From assembly GCA_027625915.1 (NCBI GenBank), contig JANTQA010000008.1, positions 865,001 to 929,000 on the forward strand: DNA of 64,000 nucleotides, read 5' to 3'. The DNA is from Anaeramoeba flamelloides. Lineage: Eukaryota; Metamonada; Anaeramoebidae. Position 1 is the stretch's first letter. Each line of letters opens with the position of its first letter. The notes under the pieces were generated by a model. The model was given only the letters and a program-made list of their open reading frames with translations, made no database searches and had not been told where the DNA came from. The position numbers and the translations under genes are program-made. Positions 11,330 to 22,779 of the stretch are shown in pieces.

Positions 11330-11780
11330 TGGTCGCCTTCTTATAATATTAATCATAAATAATACATCCCATAACCTAAGAAAGTTTTATCTATTTTGGA
11401 CAAAAGTATCTCTTTTTAAAAGCACTTATTTTTGAACACTAAAACTTTTTTTCCCATTAAATATTAACTCTTTGAAAAAAACAAATAAAAGATCTCAATT
11501 CAACTTACTTCTTTTCTTGGAAATTCAAATCATAGAGTTGACGAAAACATAACAGAAGTAGATATATCTTTGACTTCAAAAAACTTTTACGAAAAAAAAT
11601 TGTAACATATCATTTTTGAAAAAACACGAATTGTATATGTACAAAATAATATATTTTTTGTTTCAATACTAAAAGATGTTTTATAATTTTTAAACGAACT
11701 TTCTGTAAAATTTTTGTGGTGAATTTTCACATTTTTATTTTTATTCGCTATATTTTATTTTTCTCTGAAATATTCCTGAT
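11330..11780 (+). repeat. Dispersed repeat, partner of 1370-2400
   Basis: Compact copy. It shares TTTTGGACAAAAGTATCTC-like, AACAAATAAAAGATCTCAAT and TTGTATATGTACAAAATAAT blocks with 1440-2290. Confidence 0.5.
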
Positions 11781-11970
11781 ACTGTATAAATAAAAAAATC
11801 AAATTCCCATTTTTAAAATGAATAAAATTTCATTTTTTAAAATCCGAAAATGATCATTCTCGTTTGAATTTGTTAATTTTTTTTTTACTTTGAATACTAA
11901 AATTCAAGTTATAAGTATAAATTAAATGATAATTTTTATGGCAATATAAAGGGTTATATATCAACATATT

Positions 11971-13209
11971 AGAGGTTTTGATGATAACAGATATTATGAT
12001 GATATTAACAATAAAATGGTGATAATATTAAAAAAATCGCGATTAGTCCTACTTTATCATGAAAAATAAAAATATCACCATAAAAGAATTATGACGAAAA
12101 AATTGAAAAATTATATTTTCAAATCAAATAAAAAATTTTTTTTTGACTTTTACAACACTTTTCCCCTTTTAAAATGTTAGAAAGTGTTTGTAAAGGTTGT
12201 GTAATATCTTCGAATGTTTTAAATTTTTGAAAGACAGAAATCTTTTTTGAATGGAAATGAGTTTGGTTTATAGTTGAAAAATAAAATTTTTTCTTTTCAT
12301 TTTTTTTTTTTTTACAAAATATAAAACTTCAAACAAATTTTATGATCAAACTAATAATTACCCATTTCATCAATATATTTTAATATAAAATGGATTTTTT
12401 TTTTGTAAAATGGAGTTGTTACCTTCACAGGGTAAATCACCCAAAAAGACTAAAGAGCAATTTTCCTTCTTATTGGTCATCGATTAAACAAAAACCTCTA
12501 AACTCTAATTGTGTATCTGTACATTACCAAGATGCTCAAAGAAGAATAAAAAGAAGAAAAATAATTGTTCCAAAAATTTTAATAATTTGTAATAATGTGA
12601 CTTGGTTGTTTTGAAAGCTTTTGAAAAGATATCCAACTTCATTCAACTTTACCAGAATAAAGAAAAGGTTTTAACCCTAGAACGCATTCTTCAAAGAACA
12701 TGTGAAGGGTTGGTTGTTTTAGAAGCTAATTATTCAAGGTAATTTCCTACACCACAATTAATTGAGAAATTATTTATTTATCTTTATTTCTTATTGTTGT
12801 TGATCTAAAAAGATCGATAGGTTTGTCAACCAAACCAAAAGTAAACACAATAACAATCTTTGATCTGATCCTTGATCGGATAAAGTACCTTTTTGTTGTT
12901 TTTATAAAGATTCACCTTTAATCAAATAATCTTATTTTTTGATCAAAAAAAAATTTCTTTGTAAAAATATTGCTGAATTAGCCCGAAAACCACTAATAAT
13001 TATATCGAGATTACTTTTTAATTGCGATATTTTGGCATTTATCAAGTTTTTTGAATATTTATCGTGATTTTATAATTATTCACATTTTCTTATATTATCG
13101 CCATAATAATCCGAATATCGAGATTTTCAAAAATATTGCGATTTGATAAAAATTATCACGGTTTTTGTAACTTTCTTGTGAATTAAGCATAGATATCATC
13201 AAAACCTCT
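11971..13209. mobile_element. Possible DNA transposon or MITE with short inverted ends
   Basis: AGAGGTTTTGATGATAACA at the left faces its imperfect complement (GATATCATCAAAACCTCT) at the right, 1.24 kb apart. Subterminal sequence on both sides is rich in short ATCGCGAT-type and GATATT motifs. The coding-like patch at 12431-12741 lies inside and may be cargo, a transposase relic or an unrelated exon. Confidence 0.4.
12431..12741 (+). other. Orphan coding-like exons
   Basis: After an acceptor-like CTTCACAG, 12431-12511 has more even composition. It translates as GKSPKKTKEQFSFLLVID in one frame and SNFPSYWSSIKQKPL in another. A second patch (about 12619-12741) reads FEKISNFIQLYQNKEKVL, then TLERILQRTCEGLVVLEANY, and is followed by a GTAATTT donor. 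I do not recognise the product. The second patch looks like a genuine helical exon; the parts may belong to a gene I could not assemble or to a relic. Confidence 0.35.
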
Positions 13210-15227
13210 GTTAAGGCAAAAATGAAAAGTTAAATCTAGAATGTATGACTTGGAAAATTTTTCTAAAAAAAAAAATCTCTAAATTTTGTTTTTTTGGAAA
13301 TATACTCACATAATAAACATTATTATACATAAAAATTTTGAAAAAGGTTAGCAACTTTATTAGATATTAATGGGAATTGCAAAAAAAATGAAAATTTTTA
13401 ATAGTATTTTAATTTTTAATTGTAAAAATTTATGAAATTTTTATTCAAATTGGTGTGAAGATTATTTTAATATATTTTTTTTAAAAGTCTAAAAAGAATC
13501 ATATTTTTTCAATTTAAAAATAAAATCAAATTTTTCTTTCTAAATGTATTGCTAAATTAAATTGAAAAACTACTTTTTTTTCTTTTTTTGGAATATTTTT
13601 TATACCTTTAATTTCATCCATGTTTGAGTATATTAATATATCCCTCCCAATTTTTTTCTGCAATTTTTTTTAGCATTTATTCTATTTTTAGACTTAATAT
13701 TCAATAAAAAGTATATTCGTTGTTAACTTTTTTCAATAAAATAATATCCCAAAAAATAATTGTTCTTTTCAAAAGTCGGAATTTTGAAAAGGATAATATT
13801 CGAATCGTAATGAGTTTAATAACTATCTTTTCTTAATTACATAAAATTATGATAACTTTGAAAAAATAATTTATAAAAGGTATATAACTGAAATTCAATT
13901 TGAAATTTTGGCTAACTTTACTTTTCAGAATTTAATATTTCTTTGTGGTGCAAACGACAGAAATTATTTTAAAATCTTGTGACCATTGTGGAAAAAAAGT
14001 GAAACGCGGTTTTTAATTGGGAACCTAACTGAAAATTCAAAGTAAGATCAATTAAAAAAAGAATAAATAAACAAATAAAGACAAAATGAAGTATTTGCCA
14101 CAATAACAGTTTTTTAATACTATCTTTTGGTATGGGCTTTTCTTCGATTGATCAATTATTAAAAATTTGTTGAAAAATTTAGACTATTTTTGAGATCTCC
14201 AAAACCATACAAACAATTTCAATAAAATGAGTAGATTTGAATTTTATTTGTTGGGTTGATTGAAAATAATATAATGGGTTATTATTTGAAGTTAATTAGT
14301 TTCTTCTTTTGATTGATTTTACTTTTCATTTCTAGTAATGTTCCCAATTAAAAACCGTTATTAACTTTTTTTTCCTGTTTCACTTTTTTTCCAAAACGGT
14401 TATCTAAGTTTAAGAACTAGGTTTGTCTTTCAAATTTGATACCCCGTGAGATAAAAGAAGATTCTGCGGGTTTGTAAATCTCACAAATATTTATTCAGTG
14501 AGATCTAAGTACTTAAAAATGATATTTTTTTAATGAAATTGTATCACCTCGTCTCTATACTATAAAAATCCTATTCACATAATAAAAATTTTATCTCAAA
14601 GTCCAATAAGAATGATTAATTAAATGTCTATAAATATCATTTCTAATTGATTTTCTCAAGATATTTGGTTTTTTTCGGCTCATAATTAATTCATAATATT
14701 TGGAACCTGAAGTAAAAATTTTCTTTTTTTAAATGGAAAATAACAGTATAGACAAAGAAGGTGCGAAAAAACAGCCTTTTGAGAAAAATTCAATTTAGGT
14801 GAAAGTCACAAACCTTGATAAAATGTTGAGGAGTTTCTTTGATTTATTTTTGATATGTGAGTTAAGATGAGAAGGTTTGCAATTTTCACTTTAATGATCA
14901 AAAAGAGGATAGTGAAAATTTTTGATGAATATTCCTTTGTTATTTTAAAACAGAGAGATTTTTGAATAATGGTTTGGTAATCTATTAAATCGTCCAAAAT
15001 TCCCATTTCCAAAAAAAAATAATCTTTGTTTCTCTTCTGACACAATAATTTTTTTATAAAACAAAAAACTGACCAATTTTTGAAAAATTAATTTCCGACA
15101 AGATCCTCAAATGAAAATTCCACCAAACCTCACCCACCCAACCTCAACCCAATTTTCTTGAAATAACAAATTGGTTTTTGAAAGAAACAATCCAAACAAA
15201 AAAAAATTGATCAAAAAAGCATTAAAA
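12742..15227. other. Mostly gene-free region
   Basis: Contains one Harbinger-like MITE (13985-14399) and otherwise AT-rich sequence. A 50-bp patch at 14420-14480 is less AT-rich and open in both directions (for example SNLIPREIKEDSAG on the plus strand), but has no support beyond that. A 65-codon open stretch on the minus strand near 15006-14806 is unrecognised. Confidence 0.5.
13985..14399. mobile_element. PIF/Harbinger-like MITE, diverged copy
   Basis: Aligns end to end with the cleaner copy at 56523-56956. Both begin TGTGGAAAAAAAGTGAAAC, then TTTTTAATTGGGAAC; both end with GTTCCCAATTAAAAAC and GTTTCACTTTTTTTCC. The middle is also shared, for example TTGATCAATTATTAAAAATT and GGGTTGATTGAAAATAATAT. 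The ends of this copy are worn, so its target duplication is not visible. Confidence 0.75.
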
Positions 15228-15323
15228 ATGAAAAGTAAGTTTGACATGGATTATGTTGGTCCACAAACAATCAGAAGAGATACACCTCCTCTTAGTCATG
15301 GTTGGGGGCGGAATTCAATTCAA
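15228..15323 (+). CDS. Candidate 5' exon of an unrecognised gene
   Basis: An ATG at 15228 opens MKSKFDMDYVGPQ, then TIRRDTPPLSHGWGRNSIQ, and meets a GTATAA donor-like site exactly at a codon boundary. Composition is clearly less AT-rich than the surroundings, and the upstream 100 bp is rich in CCAACC-type sequence, as near a transcription start. A possible follow-on exon begins at about 16033 after TTCCTTTAACAG. I cannot identify the protein or complete the chain; the exon could also be a leader of the ankyrin gene downstream. The internal GTAAGT at 15235 could be an alternative donor. Confidence 0.3.
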
Positions 15324-16471
15324 GTATAAACAAAAAGAACGAAAAAAAAAATATACCACAAAATCACACCTCTTTCTAATAATTAATACAATCGTTCCAG
15401 CCCTATATTGAAAATTTATAAGACTCAGTAATTAATTTTCTATTCTGAAATTTTATTTTGTAAAACAACCCGTAAAAGGGTTTGTAAAGCTCATCGTCAA
15501 TCATAAAATTTATAATACAAGGTTAAAAATAAGTTTTCTATTTTTTTTGTTCCTTTGGTTTTGAAATTGACAAACAAATTCATTAAAAACTCACCCTAAT
15601 GTTGATCTTCAATTTCCAAAATTGTTCAAATCTCAGGTTTTTACAATTTAAACATGGATAGAAAAATACTTTCAAATTTCTGTTATTTCAATTCTTGAGA
15701 ATATTTTATTTTTGTTTTGGTTTTTACAAAAAAAATAACTCGAACTGAAGTTGGAGAAGTTGAAAATTTTGATCTATATTGAAATTGGATTCTCTATTTC
15801 AAAAATCACAATTTTCGAAAAGAAAGATAACTTCTAGATCTGATAAATTTTCACATTAGGGTTGGATGGTTTCTGGAGACAATGTAACAATTCAAAGTAA
15901 CTAAAAGATTAACAACCATTGTCAATAAGATCATATAGATATAAAGATGTTTATTGAGAGAGTATTTTTTAAATTCAAAAAATCGTGATTATTATTTTTT
16001 TCTCATTTTCATTCACACGTTCCTTTAACAGGGTCTTCTAGTTTTGGGAATCTCAAAATTTCTTGGTGAATTTTTCATAAAAAAAATTACATAAAATGAT
16101 TTTTTGATCCAAATTGAAGAATATTTTAAAGATCCTTAGTTTACATTTTAAAGGAGATTGGAACAAAATCTTTTGGGACAAATTGGTAAATTACAAATGA
16201 GACAATTAAAATCATACGAAAAACTGTTAGTACCAAAAATCTTAACAAGAAATGATAATAAGGAAACTCAGGTGTGCAGTTTTCCCTATCTCAAAAAAGT
16301 AAGTTCGTCATCTTTCAAAACCGAATTTATTAATAGTTTCTTCTGTTTGTAGTTGTTGCCAATCAACTAAACAAATTACAAATTCACAACTCAACAAAAA
16401 TAGGAATCCACAAACAAGATAAAAAAATTCAAAACTTTTCATTTTTTCTTAATTAGGTTTCAAAAATTTCT

Positions 16472-19400
16472 ATGACAAAAAAAACTGAACCAATTAATGA
16501 CGAGTTTTTTCTTACAAAGTCATTTAACGAAATTGATGAAATTCTGGATGAAGAATTAGCAGCAACATATAAAATGACAAAGGAAGGATCTCAAGGATTA
16601 ACCATTTTACAGGTAATCTGCAAAAGAGGCGCGCCTCTTGCTTTAATCAAAAAACTTGTAGATTTCGGATCTGATCCGTTGGTCAGAGACAACAACAATC
16701 TTGATTGTATTCATTTGCTCTTTGACAACGAAGAACAAGATCCACAAACTGTTGAATATTTCTTGTTGAAGGGATGCGATCCCAATTTAGAAAACAGCCT
16801 ATTCCGCACAGCACTTATTTCGGCATGTTCTTCATTAAATCCCAATTATGAAATCATTGAGATCTTGTTAGACCACGGATCAGACGTCAACGCCCAGGAC
16901 TTTTTATCGTACACTTGCCTGCACTACCTTTGTAAAAACTCTTATACAAACCCCAAGTCAATTGAAAAATGCCTTGATCTCATATTATCACAACCATCTA
17001 TTGATTTAACTTTATTAGACGACACAGGGAATAGCTCCTTTCATTATTATTTGGAGGCTGAAAAAGAAGCAGATTGTCGGATCATTGAACTATTTTCGAA
17101 AATTTCGCCACAGATAATAAACCAGTTGAACGAAGACGACATTTCTCCATTCATTCTTTATCTTTTAAATGATGGTATTGAAAAAGACAAAAATGAAAAG
17201 TCCTTTATAAATCTAATTAATCTTGGTGCAGACATAAACGATAATAGCTCCAAATATGGATCGCCTTTACATATCTGCTGCTGTAACTATCGGTATGTTG
17301 ACATTCTATTGACTTATGGCGCTTCTCCAGACATTCGAAATGAAATGGATTTAGCAACGCCTTTACACTATTTGTGTATGAAAAAGCCTAAAGACCTTGA
17401 ATCCATTTTACAATTGTTCATCAAATTTAGTGCTAATTTACTTTTAATAGACGACAACGGTTACAATATCGCACACTATTTGTTTGATAATAAAAGAACC
17501 ACTCTTTATTCAACATCGTATTTATACCAACAATCACTGGAAAAAAAAGTCAAAGAAAAAGAAAAAAAAAATGAATTTGAAAAAAAAAATGAAAATGAAA
17601 AAAAAAATGAAAATGAAAAAAAGAAGAAAAAAAAGATAATGAAATTTAAAATGAAAAAGAAAACACTGAAAGAGAAAGATCAAAATAAAGAAATTGAAAC
17701 AGAAAAAGAAAAAGAAAATGAAAAAGAAAAAGAAAATGAGCAAGAAAAAGAAAATCAAAATGAAAATGAAAAAGAGAAAGATCAAAATAAAGAAACAGAA
17801 AAAGAAAAAGAAAAAGAAAAAGATAAAGAAATTGAAATTGAAAAAGAAAATCAAACTGAAAATGGAAAAGAGAAAGATCAAAATAAAGAAATTGAAATTG
17901 AAAAAGAAAAAGAAAATGCAACAGAAAAAGAAAATGAAAAAGAAAATGAGAAAGAGAAAGAAAAAGAAAAAAAAAAAGAAAATGAAAATGAAAAAGAAAA
18001 TCAAATTGAAAATGGAAAAGAGAAAGAAAAAGAGAAAGAGAAAGATCAAGAAAAAGAAAATGAAAAAGAGAAAGATCAAAATAAAGAAATTGAAATTGAA
18101 ACAGAAAAAGAAAAAGAAAAAGAGAAAGAGAAAGAAAAAGAAAATGAGAAAGAAAATGAGAAAGAGAAAGAAAATGAAAATGAAAAAGAAAAAGAAAAAG
18201 AAAAAGAGAAAGATCACAATAAAGAAAAAGGAAAAGAAATCGAAAAAGAAGGAAAAGAAGGGGCAAAAGATTATGTGACATTAAAATTATTTAAATTATT
18301 ATTTGAACATGGTGTGAATTTTCAAACAACTGAAAACAAACAATCAGTTTGTGGGTATTGCTTAGTTTATTATAAATTTTGTAACAATCTGGAATTTATT
18401 AAATTTTTAATTGAAAAAAAAATTAATTTAGCACTTACATGTGGTGGATTGGGCAGTGATTCAATTTTGCATTTTTTATGCGATTCAAAAAAATTAAATA
18501 AAAATATAATCGAAATAGTCTTAAACGAAGTACCATTCTTGGTAAGATGCATTAATAAAAAATTGCAAACGCCACTTCACATTTTGTGTAAGAATGATAA
18601 TATTGACGAAGCCATTTTAGAATCATTGTTAATTTTTGGTTCTGATCCGAATGCAACAGCGATTAAGGGCAAACGCCCCTTTGAATATTTAGTTTCAAAT
18701 CCAAGCCTTAATGTCAAAATGGCCAAACTATTTTTGGCCAAAAAGGGTTTTGTTGTTGACAATGCGGAATCAACCAGGAAAACTTATTTAGATTACTATT
18801 TTGAAAATCGAAATTGCCAGTGGGGGGTTGCAAAGCTCCTACTTCAAAGCCAATGCTATTTTTATCAATTTGTGCCAAATTTCAATTTTGTACTTGACAA
18901 AAAAAAGAAAATGAAGATCTTGGAAAAAAGGTATCCAAATTTCCCAAAAGTATTTTTGAAATATTTACGAAATAGAACTCACACATATAAACAGAAAATT
19001 AATCCAATCTTTGAAATGTGCTATTCAGAGAATTTTAAATTGAAATATTTTTATTATTTTGCAAATGAGCTCAAAGTTGATCTCAATCTTCGAAATCATA
19101 AAAAGCAAACATTTCTACATGTAATCTGTTCCAATCCCAAGATCCACCAAAGAATAATAAAAACCTTGTTGAATAAAGAAAATGCTTATCATGTCGACAA
19201 ATTAGGCCGCAATGCAATGTGCTATTACTTGGGAAGACGCGAAATTCAATATTCCATGATAACATTTTTTATTCAGCATAGCTACCCTCTCCATAAGGAT
19301 GCAATGGACCCCCTGTTTTTTATTTGCAATCATCCTCGAATTTCCCCAAATCTTTTAACCCCTTTTTTGAAGAGTGTTGATCTGAAACGGATTACAGAAA

Positions 19401-19884
19401 AGACAATCCTAAATTGTGTTAAACTGATTTCCAAAAATCGTTTTGCAAATTTGCAATGTTTAAAAATCTTTTATAAATATTTCCCTTATTTCAAAACTAC
19501 TTTATTACAATTTGGATCGGCACTTCATTTGATAGCGCAGCGCCCAAAAGTAGATTTTGAAATTTTTTTACAGTGCTTAAAATGGGGGGTACCATGGGAA
19601 AAAAAAGATAGGCACAGCCACACCGTTCTTTTTTATTGTTTAATTGAGAACAAATTTGGAATCAATAATATTTATGCTTTGAAAAATTTTAGATTTTATT
19701 CCCAAACAATATCATTTGTAAGTTTTGCATTCTAAATTTTCTTTCTTTCCTTCTTTTTTTTTTTTTTTCTTTTTTTTTCGATTTCTTTTCTTGTTTCTTT
19801 ATATTTTGTCAACCCCTTTATTTTCAGTTATCATTAAACATAGATCCATTTCAACACCAATCTTCTCCCATTGATAATACTTAA
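16472..19884 (+). CDS. Large ankyrin-repeat protein with an internal charged low-complexity tract
   Basis: Exon 1 (16472-19717) encodes 1082 residues. Ankyrin-type repeats fill about residues 40-350 and again 600-1082, with motifs such as KKLVDFGSDPLVRD, ILLDHGSDVNAQD, LHYLCMKK and LHILCKNDNIDEAILESLL. The repeats are loose, roughly 35-45 residues each, as in protist ankyrin scaffolds. Residues 354-595 are almost only Lys, Glu, Asn, Asp and Gln. Exon 1 stops at a strong GTAAGT donor in phase 0. A 110-bp intron with a long pyrimidine tract ends at TTTTCAG (19827), and exon 2 adds 18 residues (LSLNIDPF...SPIDNT), for 1100 in all. Reading through the donor would give only VSFAF and a stop. Upstream, a GTAAGT/TTAATTAG intron (16299-16456) would fuse an exon ending at 16298 in phase with the ATG, so a longer N-terminus from an ATG at 16197 is possible. 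There is no signal peptide. The role is probably a cytosolic protein-interaction scaffold; no partner can be inferred. Confidence 0.85.
17534..18260 (+). repeat. C-poor Lys/Glu/Asn-coding microsatellite-like tract
   Basis: About 725 bp of imperfect GAAAAAGAAAATGAAAA units, with a larger unit reading roughly GAGAAAGATCAAAATAAAGAA recurring several times. C is nearly absent on the plus strand. All three plus frames and two minus frames stay open for 190 codons or more, which is a composition artefact. It lies in frame within the ankyrin gene and most likely grew by replication slippage. Confidence 0.9.
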
Positions 19885-20276
19885 AATTTTTTCATGAATT
19901 TGATTATGGGAATATACCAGGGGGTACTAAAGTTGGGTGAATTCATTCTGCAATGAATACGTGATAATTAATGAAATATTGTTAATCTTCTAAAAAAAAA
20001 AATAAAATAAAAAACAGTTTATCGTTTTCTCAGGAGAAGCAGCTTTTTGAAATAATTTCTGAATATTTTTTTTTTTCAATACCTTATTTTGAAAAATAAA
20101 GTATAATTGAAACCTTATAATGAAATGCTTTCAGTTTTTTAAATACAAATTAGTCAGAAATCTAACTTTTAAATTTCTCGCATTATTTACCACTAAACAA
20201 ATAATTTCTTGTACAAAAAAAGCTTATCGGTTTCTCAAAAATAAAAAATTTTAATTATTTTAAGAGAAATCCATGT

Positions 20277-20440
20277 TAAGGGTCGATTCATTACGGTGAA
20301 AAATAATTTTCTGAAATGGAAAAAAAAACTTTTAGTAATTTTTAATGAGTGCCTAATAACAATCAAAAACTAACCAACATGTGAAGCTCGATCGATCTCC
20401 AAAAATCAACAATCAAAAAAGAGGACATTTTTAGAAAAAA
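20277..20440 (+). repeat. Conserved dispersed repeat, inverted relative to 46609-46770
   Basis: The complement of 46609-46770 matches closely: TTCTGAAATGGAAA, ACTTTTTAG/ACTTTTAG, GTTGGTTAG-type, GATCGATC, AAATCAACAATCAA and GAGGACATTT. Similarity continues more weakly to about 20160. The conservation exceeds that of the neighbouring sequence. Confidence 0.65.
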
Positions 20441-20541
20441 GTGCCAAAGAGCGACACTTCATTTGACAATTGGAATGGTTGTGAATTCTCATTTTGAAAG
20501 CAACTGTGTGGTTTTTGAAGTGTCACTCTTTGGCGCTTTTT
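20435..20541. repeat. Hairpin with a 25-bp stem
   Basis: AAAAAGTGCCAAAGAGCGAC (continuing ACTTC) pairs with GAAGTGTCACTCTTTGGCGC (continuing TTTTT) across a 57-bp loop. It is a very small foldback element directly abutting the preceding repeat. Confidence 0.65.
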
Positions 20542-21024
20542 GAGATCTCGAAGATTTTTTTTTTTTTCATTTTTTTCTATTCTCAAATGAGTTATTTTTT
20601 TACAAAAGAATGTTACAAAAACCAAACTTTGTCAAATATAGAGAGTTACAATATAACCACAAATTAGATTAAATCGAATTTAATTGATAGTATAAATTTA
20701 AAGAAAGTAATTTGTTTTAAATTGAAGAAATATAACCATTTGGAAATTTAAAAAAAGAAACAAGTATTTTTTTTTTTTTTAAATTTTGATTATAAAGATT
20801 TGAGATTCTATTTCTTTGAATTTTTTTTTTTTATTTAAATTTTTTTGGAATTGAGAAATGCTTTTTAAACTTTTTTTTTCAATTGAATTTTTTGCCAATG
20901 AGATCCTCTTAAAATTTCTTATTTGATTGAATTTTATACTAATGAATATCCTATCAACTCTTTTTTTTGTGTTACTTGAATATTGTCAATCAAAAGAAGG
21001 GCAATTTCACAATATCCCTTTTAG

Positions 21025-22593
21025 GTTTCAAGTCACTCCTTGAGTATGGAGCAAATCTAAGGTAAATGACTTGGCCCTTAAAAGAATTGTTTATAAGTGA
21101 TTAACAGAAACAAATTAATTAGAGAATATATTTAATAACTTTCTATAGAAGTCAGTTGAATGTTGATAATGTATTCTTATTAAAATATCCACACATGATA
21201 AATATATATATATATATTTGTATGTGTAGAATAGTTTGGCTCCTTTGATTAATTTGATTTATTCTGTTCTAAAATAAATTTTGTGTCTTAGAGGAGAATT
21301 TACAATTTACTTCAAAGTGTTACTAACCAGTACCGAAATGTAAGGAATTTGAATGATTTTTATTTATTTATAAATAATCGGCATTTAATATCGTGTTTTG
21401 CTTTATATTCGATGTTTCACTCAATATTTATTTTTTAAAACAAGAATTCAAAATAAAAAAAACAAAACAAAGATTCGAAAGTATTTCAAAGAAAAAATAT
21501 ATATTATTAAGAAATAATAGTATCAAAAACAACATTTTTAGCAAAAAAAACAAACAAAAAATGATTTCAATACAATATTATTTTGGCTAATTTTAAAAAT
21601 AATTTCCAAAAAGTGTTATTATCCTAAAATTTACTAACAAATTTACATTTTTTTTTTTTTTTTAATTTCCACTTCATAATTTGATTCTTCTTATTAATAT
21701 TATTATATAAATTTATTTATATTTATAGTATAAAAAGTTATTAAAAAGACATTTGTGTTAGTAAAAAATTTCAAACTCATGCAATTAATTTATCAAAATT
21801 AAAATGTTTATTGGAAATGCTACCAAATCCACAAATTTGGAAAGAATTTGTAACAAAACTCAAATCCATGAATAGTTCAAAATATCAAAAATTTGCAAAG
21901 GAAATTGAAAAAACGTTTCTAAATTTTGATAAAGATTTCCAAAAATTATATGAATCTGGTCAATTTTATGATTTCTGTTATCATGGATTAAATGCGCATA
22001 CTCTATATCTCGAAACCTTAACTAGGCTTTCAATAGAAAAAATAAAGGATATATTTGATAACTTTGATCCTAAAGTCTGCCAAAAATTTATCAATTACAT
22101 CTATGCAATACCAACTCCAGAATTTACAACAAAGGAAGAAAAATTAATTTTAAAATCATTTGATCATCCTCAATTGTTTTACAATTTTACTAACCGAATT
22201 AGCACGCTATATAATTCATCACATTCAAAAGATTTTTCAATTATTGTCCAGGGTAAACATTTTTATATCCATAAATTTATCTTGCAGGCTCGAAGTAGTT
22301 TATTCAGTGTTTTCTTTCAATCGATGAATTCTGAAATAACTCAAGTGAAAAATTATTCGGAATGTTCTTCCTACACAATGTATCATTTAATTTATTTTAT
22401 GTATCATGACCGTTTGAATTTAGAAGAAATTCTAAATTTGAAAAAAAAAGATCGGTTCAAATTGATGAATGAATTGGCAAACGCAATAGAATTTTACCAA
22501 TTGAGTCAAAACTCAATGCTGTGGTATTATGTGGACACATACGGTAATCCAGATGAAGAGTTGAAAGCTCCTCTGGTAATTGAATTTATCTAA
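21025..22593 (+). CDS. BTB/POZ protein with two BTB-like segments; 5' end incomplete
   Basis: The main exon (21762-22593) includes an in-frame ATG at 21817 that would give 258 residues. DFQKLYESGQFYDFCYHG...LETLTRLSIEKIKDIF...FINYIY has the layout of a degenerate BTB fold. KDFSIIVQGKHFYIHKFILQ followed by ARSSLFSVFF is a clearer BTB core (D-F-x-I-V, H-K-F-I-L, R-S-x-x-F), ending in a helical stretch (ANAIEFYQLSQNS). BTB domains dimerise and often recruit CUL3. The reading frame stays open upstream of the ATG (KKFQTHAINLSKLKCLLE) to an AG at 21761. A 37-nt exon (21025-21061, TTTTAG acceptor, GTAAAT donor) encodes FKSLLEYGANL, a typical ankyrin helix and loop, and joins 21762 in the correct phase. 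The real protein therefore probably begins further upstream with ankyrin sequence. It follows the ankyrin gene on the same strand, but the phase of that gene's 19717 donor does not fit a direct junction. Confidence 0.75.
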
Positions 22594-22779
22594 TAATATA
22601 TGAATTATTAATATCTTATATCTGTTATACAAGATTTTATGCTAATTATAAAAAAATAAAAATAAAAAAAAAATTTTGAAATGAAAAATTTATTTTAAAT
22701 CCTATTATTTGATCTCTTCATTTATCAAATTTCTTTTTAAGCAACTTATTTGTTTTTAATTTTTCCACCTTAAAAATCT

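Larger units (their letters stand above)
6987..12430. other. Gene-free, repeat-derived region
   Basis: No ORF with coding character on either strand. It contains repeats at 7880-8300, 9640-9960, 10790-11030 and 11330-11780, plus many A or T homopolymers. Apart from the start of the element at 11971, nothing else could be interpreted. Confidence 0.55.
19885..21024. other. Spacer between the ankyrin gene and the BTB gene
   Basis: Holds the dispersed repeat at 20160-20440 and a hairpin at 20435-20541. An acceptor-like TTTTCTCAG at 20032 is followed by an open stretch (EKQLFEIISEYF) that could be an alternative last exon of the ankyrin gene. The better acceptor is at 19827. Confidence 0.45.

Noticed and set aside
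14806-15045. Minus-strand ORF near 15 kb
   Set aside because: Apart from a plausible start (MGILDDLIDYQ) it is Ile/Lys/Phe-rich and matches nothing. The evidence is too thin for a gene call.
17534-18281. Long open frames on both strands within the ankyrin gene
   Set aside because: They arise only because the Lys/Glu/Asn tract contains almost no stop-forming triplets in any frame. The translations are pure low complexity.
19828-21061. Direct splice from the ankyrin exon (19717) to the 21025 exon
   Set aside because: The phases do not match; joining them gives a stop after about 11 codons. The 19827 acceptor is far better.
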